NCBI GenBank assembly: GCA_946482295.1
Contig: CAMLRB010000149.1
Span: forward strand, 1-8,577
DNA from: an uncultured Bacteriovorax sp.
Lineage (GTDB): Bacteria > Bdellovibrionota > Bacteriovoracia > Bacteriovoracales > Bacteriovoracaceae
Direction: 5' to 3'
Length of the DNA stretch: 8,577 bases
In this document: positions 1 through 6,500 of the stretch, one piece after another
Layout of the letters: every line of letters starts with the position of its first letter
Position numbering within the stretch: position 1 is the stretch's first letter
Position numbers and translations under genes: made by a program
The notes under the pieces: generated by a model
What the model was told of the DNA's origin: nothing
Seen by the model: only the letters and a program-made list of their open reading frames with translations
Databases searched by the model: none

Positions 1-218
1 ACTTATTTAAAGAGTAAATTTCAGAATACTCAAAAAGACATGCAGTAAAACCAGGAATTACTGGTCTTGCTCAAATTTGTCTTTCGTATGATGCCAAAGC
101 TTATGAAAAAATAGAATTCGATCTTTTTTATATTGAAAACCGTGAATCAGTGATTCTTAATGTTTTGATTGCGTACTATACAGCGCTCAAGATGTTCAGC
201 TTCTTTAAGAACATTTAA
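1..218 (+). pseudogene. Sugar transferase (initiating phosphoglycosyl transferase), C-terminal fragment with in-frame TAA
   Basis: The frame with codons starting at 3, 6, 9 and so on ends at TAA 216-218. It encodes RHAVKPGITGLAQI, then KIEFDLFYIEN and a hydrophobic tail. This is the C-terminal signature of the bacterial sugar transferase family (WbaP/EpsL/XrtA-type), which transfers a sugar phosphate to undecaprenyl phosphate at the inner membrane to start glycan assembly. The 5' part lies outside the window. The same frame holds a TAA at 15-17, between LFKE and ISEYSKRH, where family members usually have an uninterrupted charged segment before the I-P-x-Y-x-x-R-H motif. A single change such as GAA, AAA or CAA to TAA would explain it. 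A frameshift from frame 1, which is open from base 1 to its TAA at 46-48, cannot be excluded. No start codon lies between the TAA and the conserved motif, so the piece cannot be an independent protein. The flippase start follows 14 bases after the stop, so the gene heads or precedes that operon. Family identity is secure; pseudogene status is an inference from a short stretch. Confidence 0.7.
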
Positions 219-222
219 AACT

Positions 223-227
223 AAGAG
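223..227 (+). promoter_or_regulatory. Ribosome binding site supporting the GTG start of the flippase
   Basis: AAGAG lies five bases upstream of GTG 233-235. The next in-frame ATG is about 30 residues into the protein, inside the first hydrophobic segment, so the GTG start is preferred. Confidence 0.5.
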
Positions 228-232
228 CGTAC

Positions 233-1723
233 GTGCAAACTCAAAAAAGCCCTTTTAACCAGGCCATCCTTCTTATTGGCGCAAGAATCTTTGGAGTCAT
301 ATTCTCCATTGTTATTCCTATGTATCTGGGGCGTAAACTTTCAGTTGAAACGTACGGAACATACAAGCAGATCATGCTTTTTTTTTGGTTTGCTCAAGTG
401 GCCCTTAATCTGGGGCTCGATGATTCTGCCTATTACTTTCTCCGTTGGGATCCCAAAAAATTTCCTCTCTACAGCTTAAATGCTTTAGGATTCAACCTTA
501 TTGTGACAGGCCTGTTATGGTTGATCATGACGGTGTTTTCCCATGAGATTGCAGTTCTTTTAAACAACACTTCTCTTGAAATTTATTTGCCTATTTTAGG
601 GTTTCTTACAATGGTAACGGTTTCTTCGATGCAAATTGAGGGTATCCTCATCGGAATGAATCGCTTTAAAGAAAGACTCGCCATAGAAGTAGGGATGGAA
701 TTTTTAAAATCACTTGCTATCTTAGGGGCCTTTTTTTACTTCAATTCTATTATGGCCGTAATGATTCTATTGTGTGCACTCATGACGATTCGTCTGCTTT
801 TTACTCTGAAAATTATTTTAAGTTACAAAACAAAAGAAAATTTAAAATTTACCGATGGATTGTCCCTTCTAAAATCTCAATTGCGTTTTGGACTTCCCCT
901 CGGAGCTTCCCGCATTCTTCAAAATATTTTGAACGTTGAAAACTTTTTCATTTCATCATTTTTCTCTTTGAAGCAGTTTACTTTCTACACCGTCGGATGT
1001 TTTGAAAATCCGTTAGTTAACGCTACTCGCACTTCTATGTATGAGATCATCAATATCGAAATGATCGACGCCCTCAAGAATAAAGGCCCGGCGAGTGCTA
1101 TGGATGTCTGGAAAAAAATGAATCGCAAGCTTTATTTGATCATTATTCCGCTCGTGGTCTTCATGATCTTTTTTGCAACACCTATTATTGTTTTCATCTT
1201 CTCGGATAAATATCTCGAAAGTGTCCCTTATTTTATGGTGTTCAATCTCTATTTGCTAGTCGGCGCTATTAATCCAGAACCCCTTTTTAGAGCGTGTTCC
1301 GAGACCCATATTGCTCTGAAAATAAAAACAATCGGACTCATTTTGGGTTTGATTCTTTTTGCTCTAGGGGCCTTTCTCGGTGGGCCTCTTTGGGCACTTG
1401 TTGGTAAAATTGTTGGAGTCTTACTAATGAATGTGGCAGGCCTTCATCAAGGTGCAAAACTTCTTGAAGGTAAGTTTGCAGATCTTTTCGTTTGGAATGA
1501 ATTATTCATGGCCACGATTATTTCTGCCTTTTTTAGCGGTCTTCTTTATAGTCTTTTTACCTTTGTTCATTGGGCACCTTTTTGGATTCTGGCAGTAAGT
1601 TTTAGTCTCTTTTGCCTCTTTTATTTATTGGCAGCCGTATGGACCAAACTTATCTCAGATGAAGAAATTTATTTGATTAAAAATACTGTGAAACATAAAA
1701 TTTTCCGAGTGAGTGCAGCGTGA
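233..1723 (+). CDS. Oligosaccharide/lipopolysaccharide flippase (Wzx-like, MOP superfamily)
   Basis: This 496-residue, very hydrophobic protein has roughly 12-14 likely membrane segments spread over its whole length (for example near residues 10-30, 85-105, 115-137, 300-322, 364-384, 426-447 and 450-472, judged by eye). The N-terminal stretch with a membrane segment, then LGRKLSVETYGTYKQ, is typical of polysaccharide export flippases, which have the pattern lgR-ls-xexyGxy. Family members move undecaprenyl-pyrophosphate-linked glycan units from the cytoplasmic to the periplasmic face of the inner membrane; length is normal for the family. Translation starts at GTG 233 behind AAGAG. The gene sits 14 bases after the sugar transferase stop, and its TGA overlaps the GTG of the ATP-grasp gene (GTGA), which implies translational coupling. 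The glycan moved is not readable from sequence. Assignment to the family is firm; Wzx versus a related exporter is less so. Confidence 0.88.
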   Translation: MQTQKSPFNQAILLIGARIFGVIFSIVIPMYLGRKLSVETYGTYKQIMLFFWFAQVALNLGLDDSAYYFLRWDPKKFPLYSLNALGFNLIVTGLLWLIMTVFSHEIAVLLNNTSLEIYLPILGFLTMVTVSSMQIEGILIGMNRFKERLAIEVGMEFLKSLAILGAFFYFNSIMAVMILLCALMTIRLLFTLKIILSYKTKENLKFTDGLSLLKSQLRFGLPLGASRILQNILNVENFFISSFFSLKQFTFYTVGCFENPLVNATRTSMYEIINIEMIDALKNKGPASAMDVWKKMNRKLYLIIIPLVVFMIFFATPIIVFIFSDKYLESVPYFMVFNLYLLVGAINPEPLFRACSETHIALKIKTIGLILGLILFALGAFLGGPLWALVGKIVGVLLMNVAGLHQGAKLLEGKFADLFVWNELFMATIISAFFSGLLYSLFTFVHWAPFWILAVSFSLFCLFYLLAAVWTKLISDEEIYLIKNTVKHKIFRVSAA

Positions 1724-2889
1724 AAAAGACTGTACTTATCATCGCACTTAATGAAAATTGGACAGGGATCAGCCGATTACCGAGTGGACTAAACCGCGCC
1801 GGATTCTCAGTCTATGCGCTTTGTCCTCAAAAGAGCTTAATTGCAAAAACAAAGTATCTCGCAGGATCAATTCTCTATCCGACTTTTACATATTCTCGCT
1901 CGAAACTCGTCTTTATCTGGATGATGTTTGCGATGATGAAACTGCGTCCTGATGTCGTTCTTCCGGGGGATGAGGATGCAATCCTTGCTATGCAAGAGCT
2001 AGCACGTTTAACAAAGAATATACCAGGTCTCTATTTTATTTCGAAAAAAATTAGAGAATCAATTGGACCAGAAAAATTTGATTCACTTGTTTTAAGTAAG
2101 TCTGATTTTCAGGAAAAATGTAAAGAGTGGGGAATAAGAACTCCACAGAATATTATCGTTCAACATTTAAATGAGGCCATCGATGCTTCAAAACAATTGT
2201 CCTATCCCCTCGTGATCAAGCACGATTCTGGATATGGCGGAAGTGGGGTTCACATTTGTGAAAACCTTGAAGATCTAAAGAAGCACTTCCAACAAATGGG
2301 AAAACTTCCCATGGTCGCAAAAATAAAGAATCTCATTAAAAAAACTTTTTTTGTGACTGTTCTTTCATCGAAGCAATCAATTTCACTTCAACAGTACATT
2401 GATGGTGTTGTCGGTTTAGCACCTTTCTGCGCTGAAAACGGTGAAGTCTTCGCCCTTAATCAGATGATGAAGATCAGAACTTATCCAGGCAAGACGGGGC
2501 CTACGGCCGTAGCCGAGGGAATACACAATGAAGAGCTGGAATCATTCGTGAAAATTGTGGCCCACAATTTGTCTCTAAGTGGATTTAATTCACTTGATTT
2601 CATCATAGATTCAAAGAGCGGGACACTTTATGTCATTGAACTTAATCCGCGACCAACGCCAAGCTGTCACATCGGTGAAGGGCATATCTTGAATGACTTA
2701 TGTGAATTTTATTTCAAAGGTTTGAACAAACAACCTTTAATGAAAAAGAGTTTCCACCCCTATGTGATTGCAATGTATCCCGGAGAAAAAAGAAGAGATC
2801 CTCATAGTGAGTACATCAAATCATCCTTTCATGATGTCCCGTCTGATGATCCAGAACTGTATAAAGCGATCGAAAATTTGTATTCGTAA
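1720..2889 (+). CDS. ATP-grasp family protein (carboxylate-amine ligase-like)
   Basis: This 389-residue soluble protein has the three-part ATP-grasp layout. A Rossmann-like N-terminal preATP-grasp region covers about residues 1-110, with LPGDEDAI near 80. A central ATP-binding part has PLVIKHDSGYGGSG at 163-176, giving K167 and a glycine-rich loop. The C-terminal catalytic part has LDFIID (D293 in SLDF) and IELNPRP, where E307 and N309 are the usual metal ligands. Enzymes of this fold activate a carboxylate as an acyl phosphate and join it to an amine or other nucleophile. The substrate here is unknown. Because it shares GTGA with the flippase stop, it probably acts on the same glycan precursor or supplies a decorated sugar or an amino-acid substituent; that is inference from context. 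Start GTG 1720 is chosen for the 4-base overlap and for the good beta-strand start (MKKTVLIIALNE). It could also be an uncharacterised biosynthetic ligase unrelated to the glycan. Confidence 0.82.
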   Translation: MKKTVLIIALNENWTGISRLPSGLNRAGFSVYALCPQKSLIAKTKYLAGSILYPTFTYSRSKLVFIWMMFAMMKLRPDVVLPGDEDAILAMQELARLTKNIPGLYFISKKIRESIGPEKFDSLVLSKSDFQEKCKEWGIRTPQNIIVQHLNEAIDASKQLSYPLVIKHDSGYGGSGVHICENLEDLKKHFQQMGKLPMVAKIKNLIKKTFFVTVLSSKQSISLQQYIDGVVGLAPFCAENGEVFALNQMMKIRTYPGKTGPTAVAEGIHNEELESFVKIVAHNLSLSGFNSLDFIIDSKSGTLYVIELNPRPTPSCHIGEGHILNDLCEFYFKGLNKQPLMKKSFHPYVIAMYPGEKRRDPHSEYIKSSFHDVPSDDPELYKAIENLYS

Positions 2890-2993
2890 TTGATTGAGGA
2901 AAGTTTGAAATAAATTAAGTTTTTATTTTGATATTAATGATGTAGTTATGCGCATCAAATTCTATTAATGGTACTTTAAAAAAGGAAGAGAAA
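2890..2993 (+). promoter_or_regulatory. A+T-rich intergenic region, probable promoter and leader of the orphan exported protein
   Basis: This gap separates the ATP-grasp stop from the next start and is unlike the tight spacings before it. It holds TTGAAA (2905-2910), TTGATA (2928-2933) and TATTAA (2932-2937 and 2963-2968), but no pair has ideal 16-18 base spacing, so the exact promoter is not assigned. An inverted repeat TGATG (2938-2942) / CATCA (2953-2957) could be an operator. AAATAAA (2908-2914) can pair with TTTATTT (2922-2928), but the A/T-only stem is a poor terminator. A separate promoter is inferred mainly from the strong leader and dedicated terminator of the following gene. Confidence 0.35.
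2982..2990 (+). promoter_or_regulatory. Strong ribosome binding site of the orphan exported protein
   Basis: AAGGAAGAG is the best Shine-Dalgarno match in the window. It serves ATG 2994 with short spacing, or the second in-frame ATG at 3000 with a more usual one. Starting at 3000 would drop only Met-Arg and leave the signal peptide intact. Confidence 0.6.
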
Positions 2994-4658
2994 ATGAGAA
3001 TGAAGCAAGTGGCGATTACGCTTTCGCTAGCAACAATGCTCGTTTCAGGAACAACAGTAGCAGCTACTGCTGGAAGCACTGGAATGATCAATTACAGATG
3101 GATGAACCAAATTGTAAACAAGACGCCAGTAGCACCTTCAGCTTGTCCTGAAATCAATACTGACATCTATGGTGCAGGTTACTCTGTTACGCTTAAAAGA
3201 AGTTTCTACGGAAACATCGCTGCTATCGGTTCAACTTATTTTCCAAACTCTGGTGCATGGGCATCAGTTGGTGTTGGTCCAATTAAGAATGATTTCTCTT
3301 TCATTACAAGCAACATCTCAAACATTTCTGAATTAGAATTTGAAAAGAAAAAATCACTTCCACTTTCTGCAGATGAAGTTTCAAGATGGAAAGTTACAGA
3401 TAGTGCATACTGGGAAACTAACGGTGGTGTTTCTCTTTACGTAGGAACAGGAATTATGCCAATCGATCTTGGTGTATTCGTTGTTGCAACAGGTGGATGG
3501 GCAAACTACTTCCAAAAAACTGGTCCAAACCGCGTATACGTGGAAAGAACAAAAAAAACAATCCGTTCAGTTAACGTTGGTGTTGGTGTTGGCAGACCAA
3601 ATGCTTCTATCGACAGAAACTTCGAAAACATGAAAGGTTTTGCTTACGAATTTACGTTAGACAATCCTTCATCAATCGAAGCATTCGAAAGATTCATGGC
3701 CGGTGATATGACTAAAGCTCAAGAACTTGAAGCTTCTGAAAGATCTGGTGTTAAGAAAATTTCAAGTCTTCAAGAGTCATACTCTAGCTGGGCACGTGCT
3801 TTTGGTTTAACAACTCCATTCATTCCAGTTCTTGCTTTCAAAACAACAACTACATCTTCATACGATGTTCTTGAAGAAAACTCTGTCTGGGATGAGCAAG
3901 TAATCAAAGATACTGGTGCATACGTAAAACAAAGAAGTGTATTTATCGGTGGAACTCAAATCAACGAATCTCGCTCATTCATGGGTGGAAAAGTTTTCAA
4001 AGATTTTCCAGGTCTTGATGGACGTGCAAAATCAGAATCAAGCTTTGGTAATTTTAAATTTGCTTACCAGTCTAACTGGGGACAAGAAAAACGTTTAAGA
4101 AGATACATCAACAAAGTTAAAGCTCTTACAGGTCTTGTTGATGAAACTTGTGCGACTGTTCCTGCTTTCGATGATTCTCTTGGATTCAACCAAGTTGTTT
4201 TAGAAATGAACTGGTCTGATGAATACGTTCAAGAGCTTGCTGGCGTAAGAAACGCGAATGCTAACCCAAATGCTAACATTAACCTTCTAAAGAAAATCAA
4301 AGCAGCAGCTTTAAATTATGAAGGCGACAAAAAACTTTCTTCAATCTGTGCTCCATCTGAAGTAGGGGACATCAGTACTGATACTTGTGGACCTCAAGGT
4401 GCTTCTGTTGAATCAATCTTCGCTAACCTAGAGACTTATTCAAATAATATGAAAAAGTTTAATGGCGACAGAAAAGAATTCGCTAAAAACTTAACTAAGT
4501 TTGGTCAAGAAGTTTGGAAATCACCATCAGTATTCAAAGCTTTCTACGAACGTGGAAAACTTTGTGGACAAGAATTCAGATACGAAGTTTCAGGGCAACG
4601 TTTAACTCGTCACGCGATTACACGTAAGTTCAATTACTCTGAAGCGTGTAACAACTAA
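2994..4658 (+). CDS. Exported protein of unknown function, probably abundantly expressed
   Basis: I do not recognise this 554-residue protein. The N-terminus (MRMKQVAITL, then a hydrophobic stretch ending in AATA at 23-26) is a Sec signal peptide, with probable cleavage after Ala26 (A-T-A). The mature part holds six cysteines (51, 386, 452, 465, 524, 552). That even number, five of them in the last third, suggests disulfides in a periplasmic or extracellular fold. Glycine-rich, beta-strand-like stretches occur around residues 140-200, including a VNVGVGVG run, and an Asn/Ala run (NANANPNANIN) lies near 421-431. Codon use looks restricted (GTT, CTT, GCT, TCA, AAA, AGA favoured), unlike the more mixed flanking genes. 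With the strong ribosome site, own leader, tandem TAATAA stop and dedicated terminator, this points to high, independent expression. No sorting tail, lipobox or enzyme motif was seen. It could be a surface or matrix protein, an adhesin, or a periplasmic binding protein; none is supported beyond export. Confidence 0.8.
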   Translation: MRMKQVAITLSLATMLVSGTTVAATAGSTGMINYRWMNQIVNKTPVAPSACPEINTDIYGAGYSVTLKRSFYGNIAAIGSTYFPNSGAWASVGVGPIKNDFSFITSNISNISELEFEKKKSLPLSADEVSRWKVTDSAYWETNGGVSLYVGTGIMPIDLGVFVVATGGWANYFQKTGPNRVYVERTKKTIRSVNVGVGVGRPNASIDRNFENMKGFAYEFTLDNPSSIEAFERFMAGDMTKAQELEASERSGVKKISSLQESYSSWARAFGLTTPFIPVLAFKTTTTSSYDVLEENSVWDEQVIKDTGAYVKQRSVFIGGTQINESRSFMGGKVFKDFPGLDGRAKSESSFGNFKFAYQSNWGQEKRLRRYINKVKALTGLVDETCATVPAFDDSLGFNQVVLEMNWSDEYVQELAGVRNANANPNANINLLKKIKAAALNYEGDKKLSSICAPSEVGDISTDTCGPQGASVESIFANLETYSNNMKKFNGDRKEFAKNLTKFGQEVWKSPSVFKAFYERGKLCGQEFRYEVSGQRLTRHAITRKFNYSEACNN

Positions 4659-4686
4659 TAAGCTAAAACTAAATTTTAAAGATTTC

Positions 4687-4731
4687 AGTGCCTCGCAACC
4701 ATACTGAATGTATTGGAGACGAGGCACTTTT
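4687..4731 (+). terminator. Rho-independent terminator after the orphan exported protein
   Basis: AGTGCCTCG (4687-4695) pairs perfectly with CGAGGCACT (4720-4728), giving nine base pairs. It is followed by TTTTATTAT. The 24-base loop can fold further through ATAC (4701-4704) and GTAT (4710-4713). It lies 28 bases past the stop of the exported protein and only about 35 bases before the glycosidase ATG. The glycosidase is therefore expressed either by readthrough or from a promoter I cannot place; a lone TATTAT at 4731-4736 is the only -10-like hexamer there. Confidence 0.8.
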
Positions 4732-4763
4732 ATTATGGTCGTATCGCTAATGAGAATGAATTT

Positions 4764-6416
4764 ATGAAAAGACTGTTAATCTTCCTCGTTGTTCTTCCAA
4801 ACTATGCTTGTTCATCAAGTATTTTTACAACAACTGGTCAGTATGACAGAAGCATTGATCCTGCTCACACGGCAACTATTACTATTGATTTAAATAAGAC
4901 GTACCAAACCATCGATAAAAATTTCTATGGCTCACATATTGATTCATTCTCAGAAATCCCAGAGACGACACTTGTTCATGAATTACAATTAGGAAAAATC
5001 AGAATTGGTGGAAATGATTTTGATGTCTACAACTGGAAAAATAATAAAACAATCAACGTCAAAGGCGAATTAAAAAACGCTCAAAGTTTCACTGCTCTCT
5101 CTAAAGACATGGAAGCATACAAAGTTGACGGTATTTTCCAAGTCAACTTAACAGGATACCAACCGGAAAAAGTGAATAACTATTTCCAAATCAAGCGCAC
5201 TTTCACTCCAGAGGCAGCGTATGAAATGATCAAAACTCTCAATGGAGAAAAACAACTTAAAATTGAAAATGTCAGCCTTGGTAATGAATTCTCAATTTGG
5301 AATGAAACCCATGCCAAAATTTGGGAATCAGAAGATGCTATTTCAGCTGATGATTACATAACAAGATATATTCAATACGCTATTGCCGTAAGACGTGCCC
5401 AGGAAGAAGTGAGTGGAAATGCTGACAGTATTAAGCTGTGGGGCCCAGAGATGACATCTTCTTGGTATGACTGGAACACAGGAAACTTTACCAAAGACTG
5501 TCAGTGGGGCGATATTAGAGGGCAGGTAAGCTGCTCTTATGGAAATGGCCAATTCACAAATTTCATTCCCTATTTTCTCGATCGTATAAAAAAGGCAGAA
5601 ACTGATACGACGATCAATCCAAAAGGCTACAAACTTCTCGATTATTTTTCAATTCACTATTATCCAAATTTCAGAACAAAGAATTCGGATCCAACTTCTG
5701 TGGTGAAAGATCAAAATGGAAAACAACTTGTGGCAGAAATGCTCGAATCGACCCGACTTTGGAACGATCCCCAATATGTTAATAAGTACGACATCACTTC
5801 TTATAGAAATTTTAGTCCAAATATTCTTAATCGTATGAAAGGTTGGATGAATCAGTTTTACCCAGATGCAAAGCTTGCGATTAATGAATTTGCAGTTGAT
5901 TCTGATTACCGTTCAAATAGTTATCACGGAATTATTCGACCACTCTACATGGCCGATTCTATCGGAATCTTTGCTAAAGAAGGTGTCTCTTTCGTCAACC
6001 AATTTGTTCTTAGCACACCAGGAACATCACCTCTGCCATGGTCGTTGATAGAAGGTGGAGCTCGCATGCCGCTCTTTCATATGTATAAATTGTTCACTAA
6101 TAACTTCAAAGGGACAGTTGTTGAGGCTTCAGACAACCTCGGTGATGAGGTGAACGCCTATGCTACAACGACAGGGGACAACCACGTTCATCTCATTGTC
6201 GTCAATAAAGCACCTTTAAGTAAGAAAATTCAGGTTTTTCTAAGTGATAAAGGGACGACATATAAGCTTACAACCGTCGAAATTCCAGCATGGTCGGCTT
6301 CCCTTCTTAAGCTTGAAAAGAATCCGGCACCGACAAAGTTAAAGTATGAAATGCAGGTATTCGGGGCAAAAGAAATGGGGATTGCAGTTGACCCCACTTA
6401 CCAGAAAAAACCATAA
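4764..6416 (+). CDS. GH44-like glycoside hydrolase, probable lipoprotein
   Basis: The 550-residue product resembles glycoside hydrolase family 44 (beta-1,4-glucanases and xyloglucanases with a TIM barrel plus a C-terminal beta domain). Landmarks are an N-terminal strand with NFYGSHI, SLGNEFSIWNETH carrying the presumed acid/base Glu175, LLDYFSIHYYP, ESTRLWNDPQYV, and YPDAKLAINEF carrying the presumed nucleophile Glu375. After these comes ADSIGIFAKEGV; the family has D-N-E-P, L-L-D-x-x-x-H-x-Y-P, S-T-R-x-L-W-D-P-x-Y-V and T-E-Y at these places. The last 90 or so residues fit the accessory beta domain. The N-terminus (MKRLLIFLVVLPNYAC) looks like a short lipoprotein signal with lipidation at Cys16, although Asn at -3 is atypical. 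I prefer ATG 4764 to the in-frame TTG at 4713, which lies in the terminator loop and would add 17 hydrophilic residues before the signal. Within an EPS locus it may trim or release the polymer, or attack external beta-glucan; the substrate is inference. Confidence 0.82.
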   Translation: MKRLLIFLVVLPNYACSSSIFTTTGQYDRSIDPAHTATITIDLNKTYQTIDKNFYGSHIDSFSEIPETTLVHELQLGKIRIGGNDFDVYNWKNNKTINVKGELKNAQSFTALSKDMEAYKVDGIFQVNLTGYQPEKVNNYFQIKRTFTPEAAYEMIKTLNGEKQLKIENVSLGNEFSIWNETHAKIWESEDAISADDYITRYIQYAIAVRRAQEEVSGNADSIKLWGPEMTSSWYDWNTGNFTKDCQWGDIRGQVSCSYGNGQFTNFIPYFLDRIKKAETDTTINPKGYKLLDYFSIHYYPNFRTKNSDPTSVVKDQNGKQLVAEMLESTRLWNDPQYVNKYDITSYRNFSPNILNRMKGWMNQFYPDAKLAINEFAVDSDYRSNSYHGIIRPLYMADSIGIFAKEGVSFVNQFVLSTPGTSPLPWSLIEGGARMPLFHMYKLFTNNFKGTVVEASDNLGDEVNAYATTTGDNHVHLIVVNKAPLSKKIQVFLSDKGTTYKLTTVEIPAWSASLLKLEKNPAPTKLKYEMQVFGAKEMGIAVDPTYQKKP

Positions 6417-6432
6417 ACAAGCGGACCACTTA

Positions 6433-6478
6433 GCCCTATCAAATTTACACATTTCCCAGTGTAAAGTGAGGTTAGGGC
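6433..6478 (+). repeat. Two-tier inverted repeat between glycosidase and glycosyltransferase
   Basis: GCCCTA (6433-6438) pairs with TAGGGC (6473-6478). Inside it, TTTACAC (6444-6450) pairs with GTGTAAA (6459-6465) around an 8-base loop. No T-run follows on the plus strand, so it is not a standard plus-strand terminator. Its position 23 bases before ATG 6501 allows a role as a leader structure, an RNA processing or stability element, or a dispersed intergenic repeat. Confidence 0.55.
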
Positions 6479-6500
6479 GGGGCCGTGATAAATAGAGTTG

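Noticed and set aside
4246..4284. Asn-Ala/Asn-Pro run in the exported protein as a tandem repeat domain.
   Set aside because: Only about ten residues and not a regular repeat; more likely a flexible linker.
4713..4763. TTG start for the glycosidase at 4713.
   Set aside because: It lies in the terminator loop, has no clear ribosome site and places 17 hydrophilic residues ahead of a good signal peptide.
4656..4764. The exported protein and the glycosidase share a frame separated only by TAA codons, hinting at one long protein.
   Set aside because: The gap holds three TAA codons, a perfect terminator hairpin with a T-rich tail, and a fresh signal peptide at 4764. The shared frame is chance.
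5343..5552. Minus-strand open frame inside the glycosidase gene.
   Set aside because: It lies wholly within a well-supported coding region and shows no family features; a chance shadow. Similar short frames inside other genes were set aside for the same reason.
6498..6500. TTG start for the GT4 gene.
   Set aside because: ATG follows immediately and is the stronger start; the difference is one residue.
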